A stretch of 64,000 nucleotides of DNA from Ailurus styani (Eukaryota; Chordata; Mammalia; Carnivora; Ailuridae), in contig LNAC01000102.1 of NCBI GenBank assembly GCA_002007465.1, positions 1,231,703-1,295,702 on the forward strand, given 5' to 3'. Made by a program: the position numbers and the translations under genes. Of this stretch, positions 24,301-37,100 are shown piece by piece. The notes beneath the pieces are model-generated. The model was given only the letters and a program-made list of their open reading frames with translations. It had not been told where the DNA came from and did no database searches. Each line of letters starts with the position of its first letter. Position 1 is the first letter of the stretch.

Positions 24301-27300
24301 TTCTCCAGCCTTGGGTTTGTAACAGAAAATGTAAATTAATTTTTAAAGAAATTTTAAATAATAATAAAGAGGTTTAAAAAAAATATTGGCCAGAAAGAAA
24401 AGAATCACCTCAAAGTAATACATTCCCCAGGTTAAAAGAAGTAATTATTGGTTTAATTGCATTGTTATATCTGTTCCCAGTTTTCCCATATTAGCATGGA
24501 CAACCCAGGAGTTGAGACTGGATTTGTTCTATGGCTGCTGGAAAATGGTTACTTGAATTTTGTACAGACTCTAGGCTCTCAAGTAATTCACTTAATTTAT
24601 AAAGCAATAGCCCTTGTCACTTAAAATCTTAGAAGAAAATCTCTAAGGGCCGACACTTACCAACAAAAAACTTTTGGAACTTTACTATAAGGCCCCGCAC
24701 TGGTTGCTGAGAATCCTGAGCCTTCCCCTTTCTTGTCTCATGTGGCTTAGAATGATGGCACAAGCCAGGTATATATACTAGCTGTAGGCCGCACCCGTCA
24801 GTATCTGTCTGCACTGTTAAACCCACAGGCGCATGCCATTTGAACTGTTCCCCAAGGAACTGCTGAAGGGTTTAAGGATTTTCCCATCTTCTCTGATATC
24901 TTCCTCAGTTTGGACAGAGAAAATCTGGCTTATCACCACCACCACTCCAGCGCCCCTCTAGCCAGGGGTAACTGCTATTTATTCGAAGAGAAAGAAGCTC
25001 AGCAATCGGGCAGTTTTTCTTGATGATTCCTTCTGGATCATCTGTGGAATAAAAATTTCAAGTTTCTTCCTGCTAAGGATTGCTGGTTCTGTTTAGTCTT
25101 TAGGGGAATGCCGTTGTGTCCCCTTAGGGCATCTTTGCGTCCTCAAGTGCAGGGTTCAGGCATGTCGATGTAGGGAAAGAATGGGGATGGTACAGTTGGT
25201 CAACTGCAGAAGGAATCCATCCTCCCCATCAGCTCTCCTCCTACGCTAGCCCAAGGAGCGTTCTGAGTCCATGGGGTTGTCTCTTGGCTTACCATCTTGC
25301 CCGCTCCAGTGCCTTCCTGTGAACCCAGCTGAAGCAATTATGAATATATGTCTTGAACAGAAAAGAGGCAGTATATAAACCAGATTTATAAGTCATTTAA
25401 GAAGTGCAGAAAATACTATGGATAAACCTAGTCATGGAGTTTGTGTTAGGGCATTGGTAAACTAGACTTAATGGAACAAGTTTGCTTCTAGTCTTTTTTC
25501 CCTCAATATTGCTAATATTTTTATTTGGAAAAAATTTAAATACAGCAAAATACAAAAAATAATGTAACATATTCATTTACCGACCTCTCAAAATTCACAA
25601 GTTTTAATGTTATCATTTTGCTTCACATATTTTTTAAATAAAATAAAATATTACAGATAAAGTTGACATTTCCTTAGAAATATCCCCTTGGTTCACTTCC
25701 CTTATCAACCTCCTTAGAGGTAACCATTATCATGGATTCGTTGTGTATCCTTCCAGTCCATGATTTTATACTTTTATGGTATATGTGTCATGTATAAATC
25801 TCTAATATTGATTTGTGCATGCTTTAAAATTTATAAAAGTGAAATCATATATATATACGTTATTCTGTTATTCTCTTTCTGTCACTTGACATTATAATGG
25901 ATGAGTGTAATTTGTTTAGGTATATTGTGATTACTAATGTATTTGGACTTCTTCTAAGGACTTATTTTGTGGTTTTTATTTATTATTTGTTCTTTTCTTT
26001 CCTTACTTTTTTTATTAAGTTTTGCTTTATTCCACATCTGATTTGGAAGTTTATAGATCCTGTTTCTTACGTTAAAAATTTTAAGGGCTATCTTTAAATT
26101 TTAACAAAGTCTAAAATGATTATGTGTCTGTATCATCCTCCAGAACAAAACCAGGACTCTAGCATGCTTTAACTTCTCCTCTATTCATTCTGCTCTCATT
26201 TTTTGTGGTTATTATGGTCTAGAATTATGCTGTCCAGTATGGTAACCACTAGCTACATGAGGCAGTTGAGCACTCTTTAAAAAAAAGAATAAGCTGAATT
26301 TTTTAAATTTCAATTTTAATCAATTTAAATTCAAAAACCTATATTAGATTAAGTTATAGAAAAAATTTAAACACGTTTGGAACAACCTGGATATGTGAAA
26401 CTACTGTAAATTTTATGAACTCTAGATGTAGATCAGGTACTGTGGTGAAAACCTAGCATTTGCTTGGAGATGTCCTTATGTGAAGTGTAAAGTACATGCT
26501 GTATTTTGAAGATTTAGTATTAGAAAGCTTTGTAAAATATTACCTCATTAATAATTTGTAAATTGGTAACACATGGAAATGATACAATTTTAGATAGATT
26601 CAGTTAAATAAAATGTTAAAATTAATTTCATCTATTCTTTTTTAATGTGGCTATTAGAATTACATGTTATATTTCTATAGGACAGCACTGGTCTAGGATT
26701 TCTATTGAAACTTTTTTAAACACAAAAAATAGGTATTATTACCTACAAGTAATAGTTAATTAGATTTACTGGTATTTCATACATTACTTCATGTATACTT
26801 TGTCTCCATCTGAATTCATTTTTCTAATTGCTAAATTTGATCCATTAGTAGCAGGTCCTAATTGAAAGGAAGACTCTCTTGATGGTTAACTCTAAGTATT
26901 TGTATTCTGAGATATCTTTATTTTTCCTTTATTCTTAAATGTTGGCTGGGTATAAGGTACTAGGTTGACAGTTATCCTCTATTCGAACATTACTCCACAT
27001 TTCTTACATTTGTAGTTTCTGGTGAGAAGTAATTCTTTGTAGATAATCCATCTTTTAATTGATAATTTCTAAGATTTTTCTCACTTTACTGTAGTTTTAC
27101 TACATCACGTTTCATTGTATTTATTTGTTTTGTTTCCAGTTTGTTCCTTGGAATAAGCTTTTAATCTGGAGACTCATGACTTCAATTGGGAAAATTCTCA
27201 GCCACCATGTCTTTGCCTTCCTACTAGCACCTCTGTTCCTGGCTTCTGAAATGTCTGTTAGATGTATGTGGAGCTTCTCAATTAACCACCGTGTCCACTA

Positions 27301-27969
27301 ACCTTTCTTGTGTAGTGTTCATTTCTTTATTGCTCTTTGTTGCACTCTTAGCTAATTCCTCAGTAGTCTATGACAGTTTATTATTTCTTCTGTCCCTGAT
27401 CTAGAGCTTATGTTTTGAGGGGCTTTTTTCTTTTTTATTTCAATGAGCCTACTTTTATTTTCAGAATTTGTAATTCAAAAAAGCTCAGCTACCTGTTGAT
27501 TTTTGCCAAAGTTCAGGCGTTCTTGGCTGATTCTCTGTACCCATCTGGTCACCAGGTGTTCAGTGATCCACCTTTCTGATGACTTGCCCTCAGATCAGCT
27601 CTCAGTGGTACTCCAGACTTCTAGAATCCCATCTGGCCACCGTGTATGTCTGCCACTCCCTTCCTGGCTCTCACTTCACTACTTTTGCCACTCAGGTGCT
27701 GAAGTTGCCTCAGATATGTGAATGAGACCTTTTTGTTTGACTGTGGTTCTCTACCCTCTTGACCATTCTGGATTCAAACCAGATTAGCACAAGCCTGTCC
27801 TGTCCTGGGAAGTGAGACAAGAACCCTTCTGCCTTGTAATTCCTCAAACTCACCTCATCCTTCCCATCAGCCCACTAGAAGGTTGAAGTATGTCTGAGAT
27901 CATCAGTGTACAGCCCCAACCCCCTTTTCCCTCTTTGTCTTTTTTTTTTAATATTTTATTTATTTATTT

Positions 27970-28013
<44 letters not shown>

Positions 28014-31000
28014 ACAAGTAGGCAGAGAGGCAGGCAGAGAGAGGAGGAAGCAGGCTCCCTGCTGAGCAGAGAGCCCGAGGCGGGGCTAGATCCCAGGACC
28101 CTGAGACCATGACCTGAGCCGAAGGCGGAGGCTTTAACCCGCTGAGCCACCCAGGCGCCCTTCCCCCTTTGTCTTTATTCCTCACAATCTCTTGGGACGA
28201 AAACTTTGGGTTTCTATTTCAATCCCTTCATACCAAACTCTCCTTCCTGTCCCCAACTTCATGGCTAAGTGTTAAAGGTGGACAGGGTGTGTGATAAGAG
28301 AGTCTGAAATGGTAATTCTGAAGTTACTCCATGTTACCCTGTTCAACAAAAAAAGATGACAAGGTTACAGGGAATCTGGATGTGTTCACCTTTAAGGTTC
28401 TGTTGAATATAATTTGACATTTGATAATTTAAAGACTCATTAAGATATTTCATCTTATTATCATATTATACATATTTCATTGCATAACATCTGTGTAACA
28501 ATTCACAGTCTATGAAATGCTCTACCATCTCACTTCGTCTTTGGGATGATGCTTGGGAGTTCAATTCATTATCATCTGTCATTCACAGATGAAGAAACTG
28601 AACCACTGATAAATCACTGGCCCAGATCACAGCAACTCCTAGGTAGAGAGCCAACATTCAAGACCATGTCCTGATGGACATTCATGCTATAGTACCAGAT
28701 CCCAGGGTAAAGATCATTTGGTTTGTTTCTGACTAAATTTGTTACGTGCTTGTGAATAGACGGCCCTTGAGGAGAGATTGCCAGAGAAGCCAGCTTTGCC
28801 TTGAGTTGTAGCTCTTCACATTTCCAGGCTTATATTTATTCATCTGAACTCATTAACATTTTCACTTATACCTGGTTTTTTTGTGTGACATTTTTTCAGG
28901 TTTCTTTTTTTCTTTTTTTTTTTTTTTCAGTTATTTGCATCTGACTTAGGTCAGTGTTTAGAAAGTAATCTCCCAATCATATTGCTGTCACTAATGCACT
29001 TCGGAGAAGAATATTGAAAATTATGTCATTAACATCCATTTTCAACTTTTTTAAACATCAGTTAACATCAGAAAAACTGTGCTGCTTCTTTAAATGGTTA
29101 CCAGTTACAGGTGGCCTAACAGGTGTGATTGAGAGCCCAGCACTTCTTGACAACAGAGGGCCTCATTTGTGGCCAGAAGGGTCGAGTTTGTAGCACGGAA
29201 TAGAGCAAAGCCAAATGGTCCACGTACAGACTGTCTTCATATGCTCACACTTTGTCAGATTTTACTGTCTCCAACTTGGCCGGCTGATATAGCAAGAGCT
29301 GTGAATTAGAAATTCCTGTGCAAGAGAGTGGGGAACAGAAAAGAGAAGCTCTGTTTCCCTTCATGATAAAGAAGGTTTCAGGGAAGAGGGGAAATTTGTT
29401 GGTTCATTTGGGAAATAAGAATTCCATGAGAAGCACCTGCATGTTGCAGTCGGTTAAACGTCTCACTCTTGGTTTGGGTTCAGGTAATGATCTTGGGGTC
29501 CTGAGGTTGAGTCTGGCAAAGGCACCGGGCTCCCCACTCAGCGGGGAGTCTGCTTCTCCCTCTCCCTCAGCCCCTTCCCCCATTCATGCTCACTCAGTCT
29601 GTCTCTCAAATAAATCTGAAGAAAGGAAGGCAGGAAGGAAAGAAAGAAAAGAGAAAAGGGAAGGGAGGAAAGGAGAGAAGGAAAGGAAGAAAGAGCGAGA
29701 GAAAGAAAGAAAGAAAAAGGAAAGCAAGAAAAGAAAGAAGAAAGAAAAAGAAAAGAGAAGAGAAGAAAAAAGGAAGGAGGAAGGAAGGAAAGGAGGACTC
29801 GAAGGAAGGAAGGGAAGGAGGAAGGGCTCCACGTGCAAGGTTCCAGAGAGAAGTGAACTGACAGACTGTGGGTGATAGGCAGCCCTCAGGGAAAACTGAA
29901 GGTTTACTAGGTCGTCTGCCTTGAAGAAAAGCTTTTGACTTTCTAAAAGACTTTATCTACTTCTGATCTATGTTTTACATGTTATTTTATAATCTCAGGT
30001 TTTTTTTGACTTAGCTTATTTTATGTGGACATCCTATATATTCACATAGCCTATTTTTAATCTCATTGCATTAATAATTACATAGTTTACTTAAATATTT
30101 CTCTTTATTTACTGATTATGTGAGTTGTTTCCAGTTACTCCATATTAGAAACAGTACAACTAAAACTCTATTTTTACAATCTTTCTTTTGAGTCCTGGTT
30201 CCAAAACTGGAATTACTGAATCATTATATGATTAGTCCTGTATGTCTTTCTCAGATTGCCAGTTTTTTCTTTGAAAATATCATATTAATTTACAGTGTCA
30301 CCAGGCCCAACAAAGTGGGTTTTATGATCTTTAAATTTTTTCCTCATTTTAATAGATGAGGCATTACTGCATAGCTGTTTCATTTTGCTCAAGCCAAACA
30401 TTTTGCCAAATGTCACTTTGCTCTTTATATGTTTTCTCTTGGAAACTCTATATATATCTTCTGTCCACCTGTGTCATAGAGATTGAATATTCATCTTCCA
30501 CCTTTATATGGTTTTAAAATATGTGAAATAGTTTAATTTCCTAATTAGTTTAATCGTTTTCATCTTACTTTCTGCCTTTAGCCAATAAAAATATATTGGG
30601 GTCTGCAACATGTCATCTAAATCCAAGGATCTTTTTCCCACAGTTGTATGCACTTCTGTAGGCACTTAAAGGAGTCAGGTGTGAGCTGGTACCAGCATAG
30701 GCAGGTGCTGCCCAGGGGCTGGGTCAAAATCAGGAAACAGGTAAGCTGCGGTGGCAGGGCGTTGGGCTGTCCTGCCAAGCCTGGGAGTTCGGTAGAGATG
30801 CTGGAGTTGATAATGGAAGAATAATAATAATGACATGTTTGTCAAGTCCTATCAAGAAGTGGGCTAGAAATCAAAGCAAGGCGAGTATGGGACAAAAATA
30901 TGCTTTTGTGCTCAGCCTGAGCTTTCTTAGCAGCCTCATCTTAGAGAAACAAAGCGACTGGAACATGTGGCAGATTCCTGGCACCACTGCCTCTGGCCAC

Positions 31001-31148
31001 TGGGTCCCTGTTCTTTAGTGATGGAATCATCAAAAATCAAATCATCAAAATGCAAATGGCTTAGGGTGAGTGCACATTAAAAACAGGGGTTCCTATCAGT
31101 TCTTGCACCACTCCTGTTTTAAAATTAGAGCAGTTATGCAGATAAATG

Positions 31149-31179
<31 letters not shown>

Positions 31180-34100
31180 GTATCCTCTTACAAACTTACT
31201 TTTTCTCCACAAAATATCTGTTGACTTATGGGGTCCTGTGAATTGAAATAGCTTTTTTTTTTTTTTCCAAACTGCCTTGAATGTGTGTTCTCCCTTTTAA
31301 ATACAATTCACTGAAATATTTTCTTTCTAGTCTCCGGAGAATACAGAGGGCAAGGATGGATCCAAAGTAACTAAACAGGAGGTAAGTGTATCGTTGACAT
31401 CCTGTATTTAATTATTTTAACTGGAATTTTTTAATATTGTGAGGATTGTCTGCATCTGAATGCATACAGTTCTGAATAAGGTTGAGACTACCTGAGCCAG
31501 AGATAAAAGGGTCACTGTGGAGTGTCTCTTGACCTAGGTAAATTTCAGTTGAATACACTGATGAAGCATTTTCTGCTTATTGTGTTATGTTTCTACCTGT
31601 TGGTCGTGCTGTTAGAGTGGATACTGAGAATTCCTTCTGGGCAAAGAGCGAGATAATAGGTAAATTCATCAAGGAGAACAAAGTCTGCCTTTCACAGCAA
31701 GGAAATGAAAGACTGTTGATTTAATAAATTCTCTTCTCCAGTGAGTGAATTATAAATTTCTTTTTTTAGTTCTGAATATTTGCCTAAAAGGAGTCATCTC
31801 TAAAGTAAAAAATTGTGAAAAGATGCACAAAATGACAAGATACTAAAGTTTTTTTTTAATCAGGAAAATTCTTCAGCTTAGGATAATTAATTAGGTAACA
31901 ATTCAGAGAAGCTCTGTATTAAAGTACAGAAGCCTCCAAAAAGCTAAGAAATGGAGAGAGATGGTTGCACTTACCCACCATGATATTATCATGAACTTCT
32001 AAAAGGAGATGGATGAAAAAGTAGCAGATTAGGTGCTAACTCTGATGACAGCCATTCACTTCTGCAGAGCTTTACAGTGTGTAGAAAAACTGCAACTCTT
32101 ACCCTTGAACTTACAAACTAAAAAGGGTCATGTGAGAGACAAACAGTATCTGGTTATAAATTCTTTGATCGGGTGATTCATACTGTGGTTTAATAATTCA
32201 GAGGAGTTTGTCATGATAGCAGAACCCCTCCACAAAATTTGTACAAGGGACTGTGTTCTGCCAAATGGAAAATCTTGAACAGAATCTATAACTAAATTAA
32301 TTTAAAAGCAAAACAGGGGCACCTGGGTAGCTCAGTCATTAAGCGTTGCCTTCGGCTCAGGTCATGATCTGAGGGTCCTGGGATCGAGCCCCGCATCGGG
32401 CTCCCTGTTCGGCGGGGAGCCTGCTTCCCCCTCTCCCACTCCCTCTACTTGTGTTCCCTCTCTCGCTGTCTCTCTCTCTCTCTCTGTCAAATAAATAAAT
32501 AAAATCTTTAAAAAAAAATAAAAGCAAAACAAGCAAAACTGTTTGTAACCAAGGCCTCACCATCCATTTACCCAGAATTCAGTGTCTAACAGAGTTTGGG
32601 AGGTAAAGTTTGTGGTCCCATGTCGAGTTACTGAACAAATGCTAGAATCAACCAAAAAATGATAAATGCATGGATTTTCTTGAAAATGGCAAAATGTAAT
32701 TTGTAGGACAGTTGGCTAAGTGTAACAAATCTTAATGTAATTTTTAGATTTGGACACAAAATGCATTTGGATTTTTCCTTAGGAACTGCTATGTAAATTG
32801 ATCTGTCAGTCAGAAAACCTAGAAACCATTACACACAATAGATCTTGGATAGTGTAAACAGTCTTTCTGATCTTTCTACACAGAGCAATCAAGCTGGTTA
32901 GAATATATGTAAGAGAGTTTTGCTTATCCAGCTGTCTTATATGTATTTTAGCCTCAGAATTTTAATTATTTGTCTTACTTATATATTTTATATTTTATTT
33001 TATTTTTTTTTTAAAGATTTTATTTATTTATTTATTTGACACAGAGAGAGAGATTACAAGTAGGCAGAGAGGCAGGCAGAGAGACAGGGAGAGGAGGAAG
33101 CAGGCTCCCTGCTGAGCAGAGAGCCCGATGTGGGCCTCGATCCCAGGACCCTGAGATCATGACCTGAGCCGAAGGCAGAGGCTTTAACCCACTGAGCCAC
33201 CCAGGCGCCCTATATTTTATATTTTAACATTTTACTTTATTATATGTATTCTATTACTGCTAACAAAAATCTTTCCTAGAAAAAACTCTTTCCCTGTCAC
33301 TTAAGCCAAGACCAGATTAAAACTCATGATTTGTCTTCAGGACATCAACACAATTGTTTGAAAAGTGAAAAGGTCAATCAGTTAGCTGGTGGGTTAGGGT
33401 AAGAACTGTCAGACAGTATATTGATTGATTTTTTTTTTTCCCAGTGAATTGACTGAATTTTCTAGTTATGTGATTGAATATGCACAGGCTTGACTATAGA
33501 GAATAGATACCAGTTACAAAGAGGAATCCTCTTTTGAAAATCCTCTTCCACTGCCATGATATTTCAAGGGCATGGGGCAGGGTATAGTTTTTGGACAATA
33601 AGCAACCACAACAATATGTTAAAAGCATTATACTTGGCAGTTTACGAAGCCCTTTCATGTTCATTATTTTATCTGATCAATTACAATAACCCTGAAACGA
33701 GGGCAGAGCACATTCATTCCTCAACAGAAATGGATTATGCACCTGTAATAAGCACTGTTCTAGGCTCTGCAGATCCCACAGTGAACAAAAGAGGCCAAAA
33801 TCTCTTCCTTCATACAGCTTCCATTTTAGTGGAAAGAGAAAGAGAGTGAAATAAAATCACTGGATATTTGCTATGAGAAAAATAAAGCCGTGAGAGGGAA
33901 TAATGAATATCAGAGAAATGCCATGTTTGATAATAGGCATATATTATTATTTCCAGCTTTACTAAAGGAAATAAGATCCTGAGAGAAATACATTATTTTC
34001 CACAGATGTCACAACTTGTGTTTTGCAGAAACAGGAAAGATATCTGAGTCTCCTGATTCAGAATCCTCTGTCCTCATGCCACTTTTGTGGTAATCATAAA

Positions 34101-37100
34101 TCTGGTTATCCAGTGCCATTTTTCTGTCTTCTCCATTCCCCAGCCAAGACTCCAATATCCATCTTTCCCTGCTTCCCAGTTTTGCAAAAAGCTAATTTCT
34201 ACTTGGCTCCTCATTTGTCTTTGGAAATTATAAGCAACTTGACTTCTGCTTTTGTCTTCAAGTACACATGGTCCCTGACTTGTGATGGTTTGACTTTTAA
34301 TTTTTTGGCTTTACTGTGGTGCAAAAGCAATACTCATCCAGTAGAAACCATGCTTTTTCCCAGGCTAGCTATGTGTGTTATGATGTTCCCCTATGATGCT
34401 GGGCAGTGGCTATGAGCCACAGCTCCCAGTCAGCCCTATGATCACAAGGGTAAACAACCGATACATGTACAACCCTTCTGTACCCAGACAGCCATTCTGT
34501 TTTTCACTTTCAGTATAGTATTCAATAAATTACAAGGGATATTCAGCACTTTATTATAAAACAGGCTTTGTGTTAGATAACTTTGCCCGACTGCGGGCTA
34601 ACATACATGTTCTGGGCACATTTAAGGGAGGCTAGGCTAAGCTATGATATTTGGTAGGTTGGGTATAGTAAATGCATTCTCAACTTACGATATTTTCAAC
34701 TTAGCAATGGTTTTATGAGGATGTAACTCCTTTGGAAGTTGAGGAAGATCTCTACATGTTCAGGCTTAGGAGAATTAAGAAATCTTATAAAAATAAACAT
34801 ACTTCCAAATCCCATTGGAATGGCCCATATAAGTTTCAAGCAGTATTCGGCAAAGTCCCATGGTTCTACTTGAATCCAGCTATCCCAGTGAACTTTGTCA
34901 TAGTGAAATTAGACTTCCATATTCTTTTGCAACCAGGATGTTGAAGTAAAAGACTGTCTCTTTTGGAGTAGCCTTCACCAGGATTTGCTCCAACCGAGGG
35001 AATGATCAGTTAATCAAATGCTTATTGAAAACTTTCATTGTGCCCAGCACCTATACACCACAGTGACAAACCCTCCCATTTCTTGTCTCTGTAATTCTTG
35101 GGGACATGTCATTTCGAAAGTCTTATTTCCTCCTCTGAGAACCACCCTTTTGACCACTTTTCCCAAGGATTCACAGTCAACAAATTGAGAGAAATTCTTC
35201 CTGTCTTTTTTTTTTTTCATAGTGGTCCTACCCAACAGTCTGAGTCTCAAATGAAGACTTAAAATTCTAGTGCTTTAAGGAGGAAAAAATAGTCTCATCC
35301 ATTTTATATCCAATAAATAAGGCCCGGTCGTTTATGGATTTTAAGGCTGCGGAAGCTGGTGGAACTTTCCAGGAAGGTGAACACACTTAAATGCATAACC
35401 ATGCTGCTGCCTCTGAGTGAAAGGTTTGTCTCAGCCTCCACTGTTTGCAGGGAAAAAGAAAATCTCTTATGATTACTGGAAAGGAAAATTTAAGAAAAGT
35501 CCTCTTTTTATAGCATAGAAAGAAGAGCTGGTAAATTTTAGACAGAAAGTCATAAAATGATTTTATAGTAAAAGATGTGCTTTTTAGAGACGGTTCGTTT
35601 AGACAGCCTCGAGAGGCAGATCTTGTTTTTGCATTAATTTCCTGGGCTTTTTATTTTGAAACTCTTATAGTGGCCTGAATTATAAAAAGATAGGGAGTCC
35701 TTTGGATCAGAACAGCTTTTGGGCCCTGCAGAATAGTGCTTACTTGGGGTTGGAATATCTCTGGAAATCCCAAAGGGCTCTCTGATATCTTCCTCTTCAG
35801 TAGGCTCAGGGGTTCACGTGGAGACAAAGGAAGCCACGGCACCAGAGTGGGAAAATTTTCATATGATTTGGCCTCACTTCTGTGAGATTTTACCCACGAC
35901 CACTACTCGGTGGATAGGAAGGCAATTATAAGTAGTAGTATATTTGGCATCTTTTCAGATCCCAGCCTGGACAGTTAGTGACCAGTGGCCTCAGCACAGC
36001 TCCCCTCATGTTCCCACTACTACACATTTCTGGTGCTTATGCATTCTGTTCACCTCAGCATTTATTGAGGGCCCCCGCTAGGCACTGGAGCTACAGAAAT
36101 GCTGGAGAAGAGGGCCTCATGCAATGGGAGTACAGACATGAGACGGATGAGGTGAACAGGGAGGTAAGGCTGAAATGAGAGGTACACATACGTTGACACC
36201 AGCTGGAGAGGGATTCAGATAAGGTCCATTCACCCCTCTTGAGCATAGAGGCTGCCATTCTTTCTCTCAGAGTGTCTCCTTCTGAGCGCTCTTCTGCCAG
36301 CTGTGCTTCACTGGGGAGAGGGTGGGGTCGTTCTTGAGGCCATGCAGAAGCACCAGAACCGAGTTCTGTTTGGTAATTAGTGGATGCTTGGAGAGCATTT
36401 CGAAGAAGCATGAGATACTTGCTGGCTGATTTAATTGCTAATGTTGTCTTTTCTTTGGCGCTACTCAGTTCATTGCAGTTAACCATCCTGAGAAAGGCAT
36501 CACAGGATTTGGATTCTGGTTCCCTGTGAGTCATGAGCGCGTTGTCAAGAATGCACCCATGATAATCCTAACAGACACCATGCTATTTCCTCCAGAGCAT
36601 CTGACACAGGCGTTCCTCCCATGCTGAGCGTCAAGCTGTACATCCCCTTACCCTATTCAGTGACCACAGCATGGCCACCACTTCACCGTCACCGTCTTCT
36701 AGTCTCTGCACTTTCTGTTCGCTGGCCTTAAGTCCAGCTCCAGTTTTTTTCCTTGAGACCCCAGGGTTAAAATTATTCATGGAGGCTCTGGCCCTTCATT
36801 TCTTTCTGTAGTTTAAAGAAAGATGAGTTTAGCCTCTTCCAGGTATTTTCGGGAAGAAAGTTCTTAGATGTGAAGATGGCAAAAAATATTTCTTCCAGTT
36901 TGGCCTGACCAGCTCTGACCTAAGCACAGCTTCAAGAATTCCATAATTCCTTGCAGTTGTGGTACGGGTTCCTACTGACCATTTCTGCTGACCCCCTTAA
37001 AACAATTATTTGAAACATTTAAGCTATTGTAATGAGGCAAAGTCCGCATAAGGCAGCAAGAATTAGGGAAAAGATCAAGTTCATTTTTTTCAGCACAGCC

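Larger units (their letters stand above)
12650..31330 (+). other. HMGN3: HMGN3 intron 1 (about 18.7 kb)
   Basis: It has donor gtaagt and acceptor 'ttctttctag'. Its first kilobase belongs to the CpG island. The rest holds CAN SINEs, an L1 at 17000-18563, MIR and L2 fragments, a hAT element at 26225-26690, HAL1/L1ME-like pieces and several simple repeats, listed separately. The gaps at about 14100-14900, 15400-16400, 19640-20680, 21080-22360, 23190-25490 and 30430-31140 contain nothing I recognise. No cassette exon is evident. Confidence 0.9.

Noticed and set aside
29318..29875. 185-codon Lys/Glu-rich open frame
   Set aside because: It is formed by a SINE plus a polypurine tract, and the overlapping frames are equally open.
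36091..36534. 147-codon minus-strand open frame in HMGN3 intron 2
   Set aside because: It overlaps an L2 fragment, is antisense to the gene and shows no recognisable domain.
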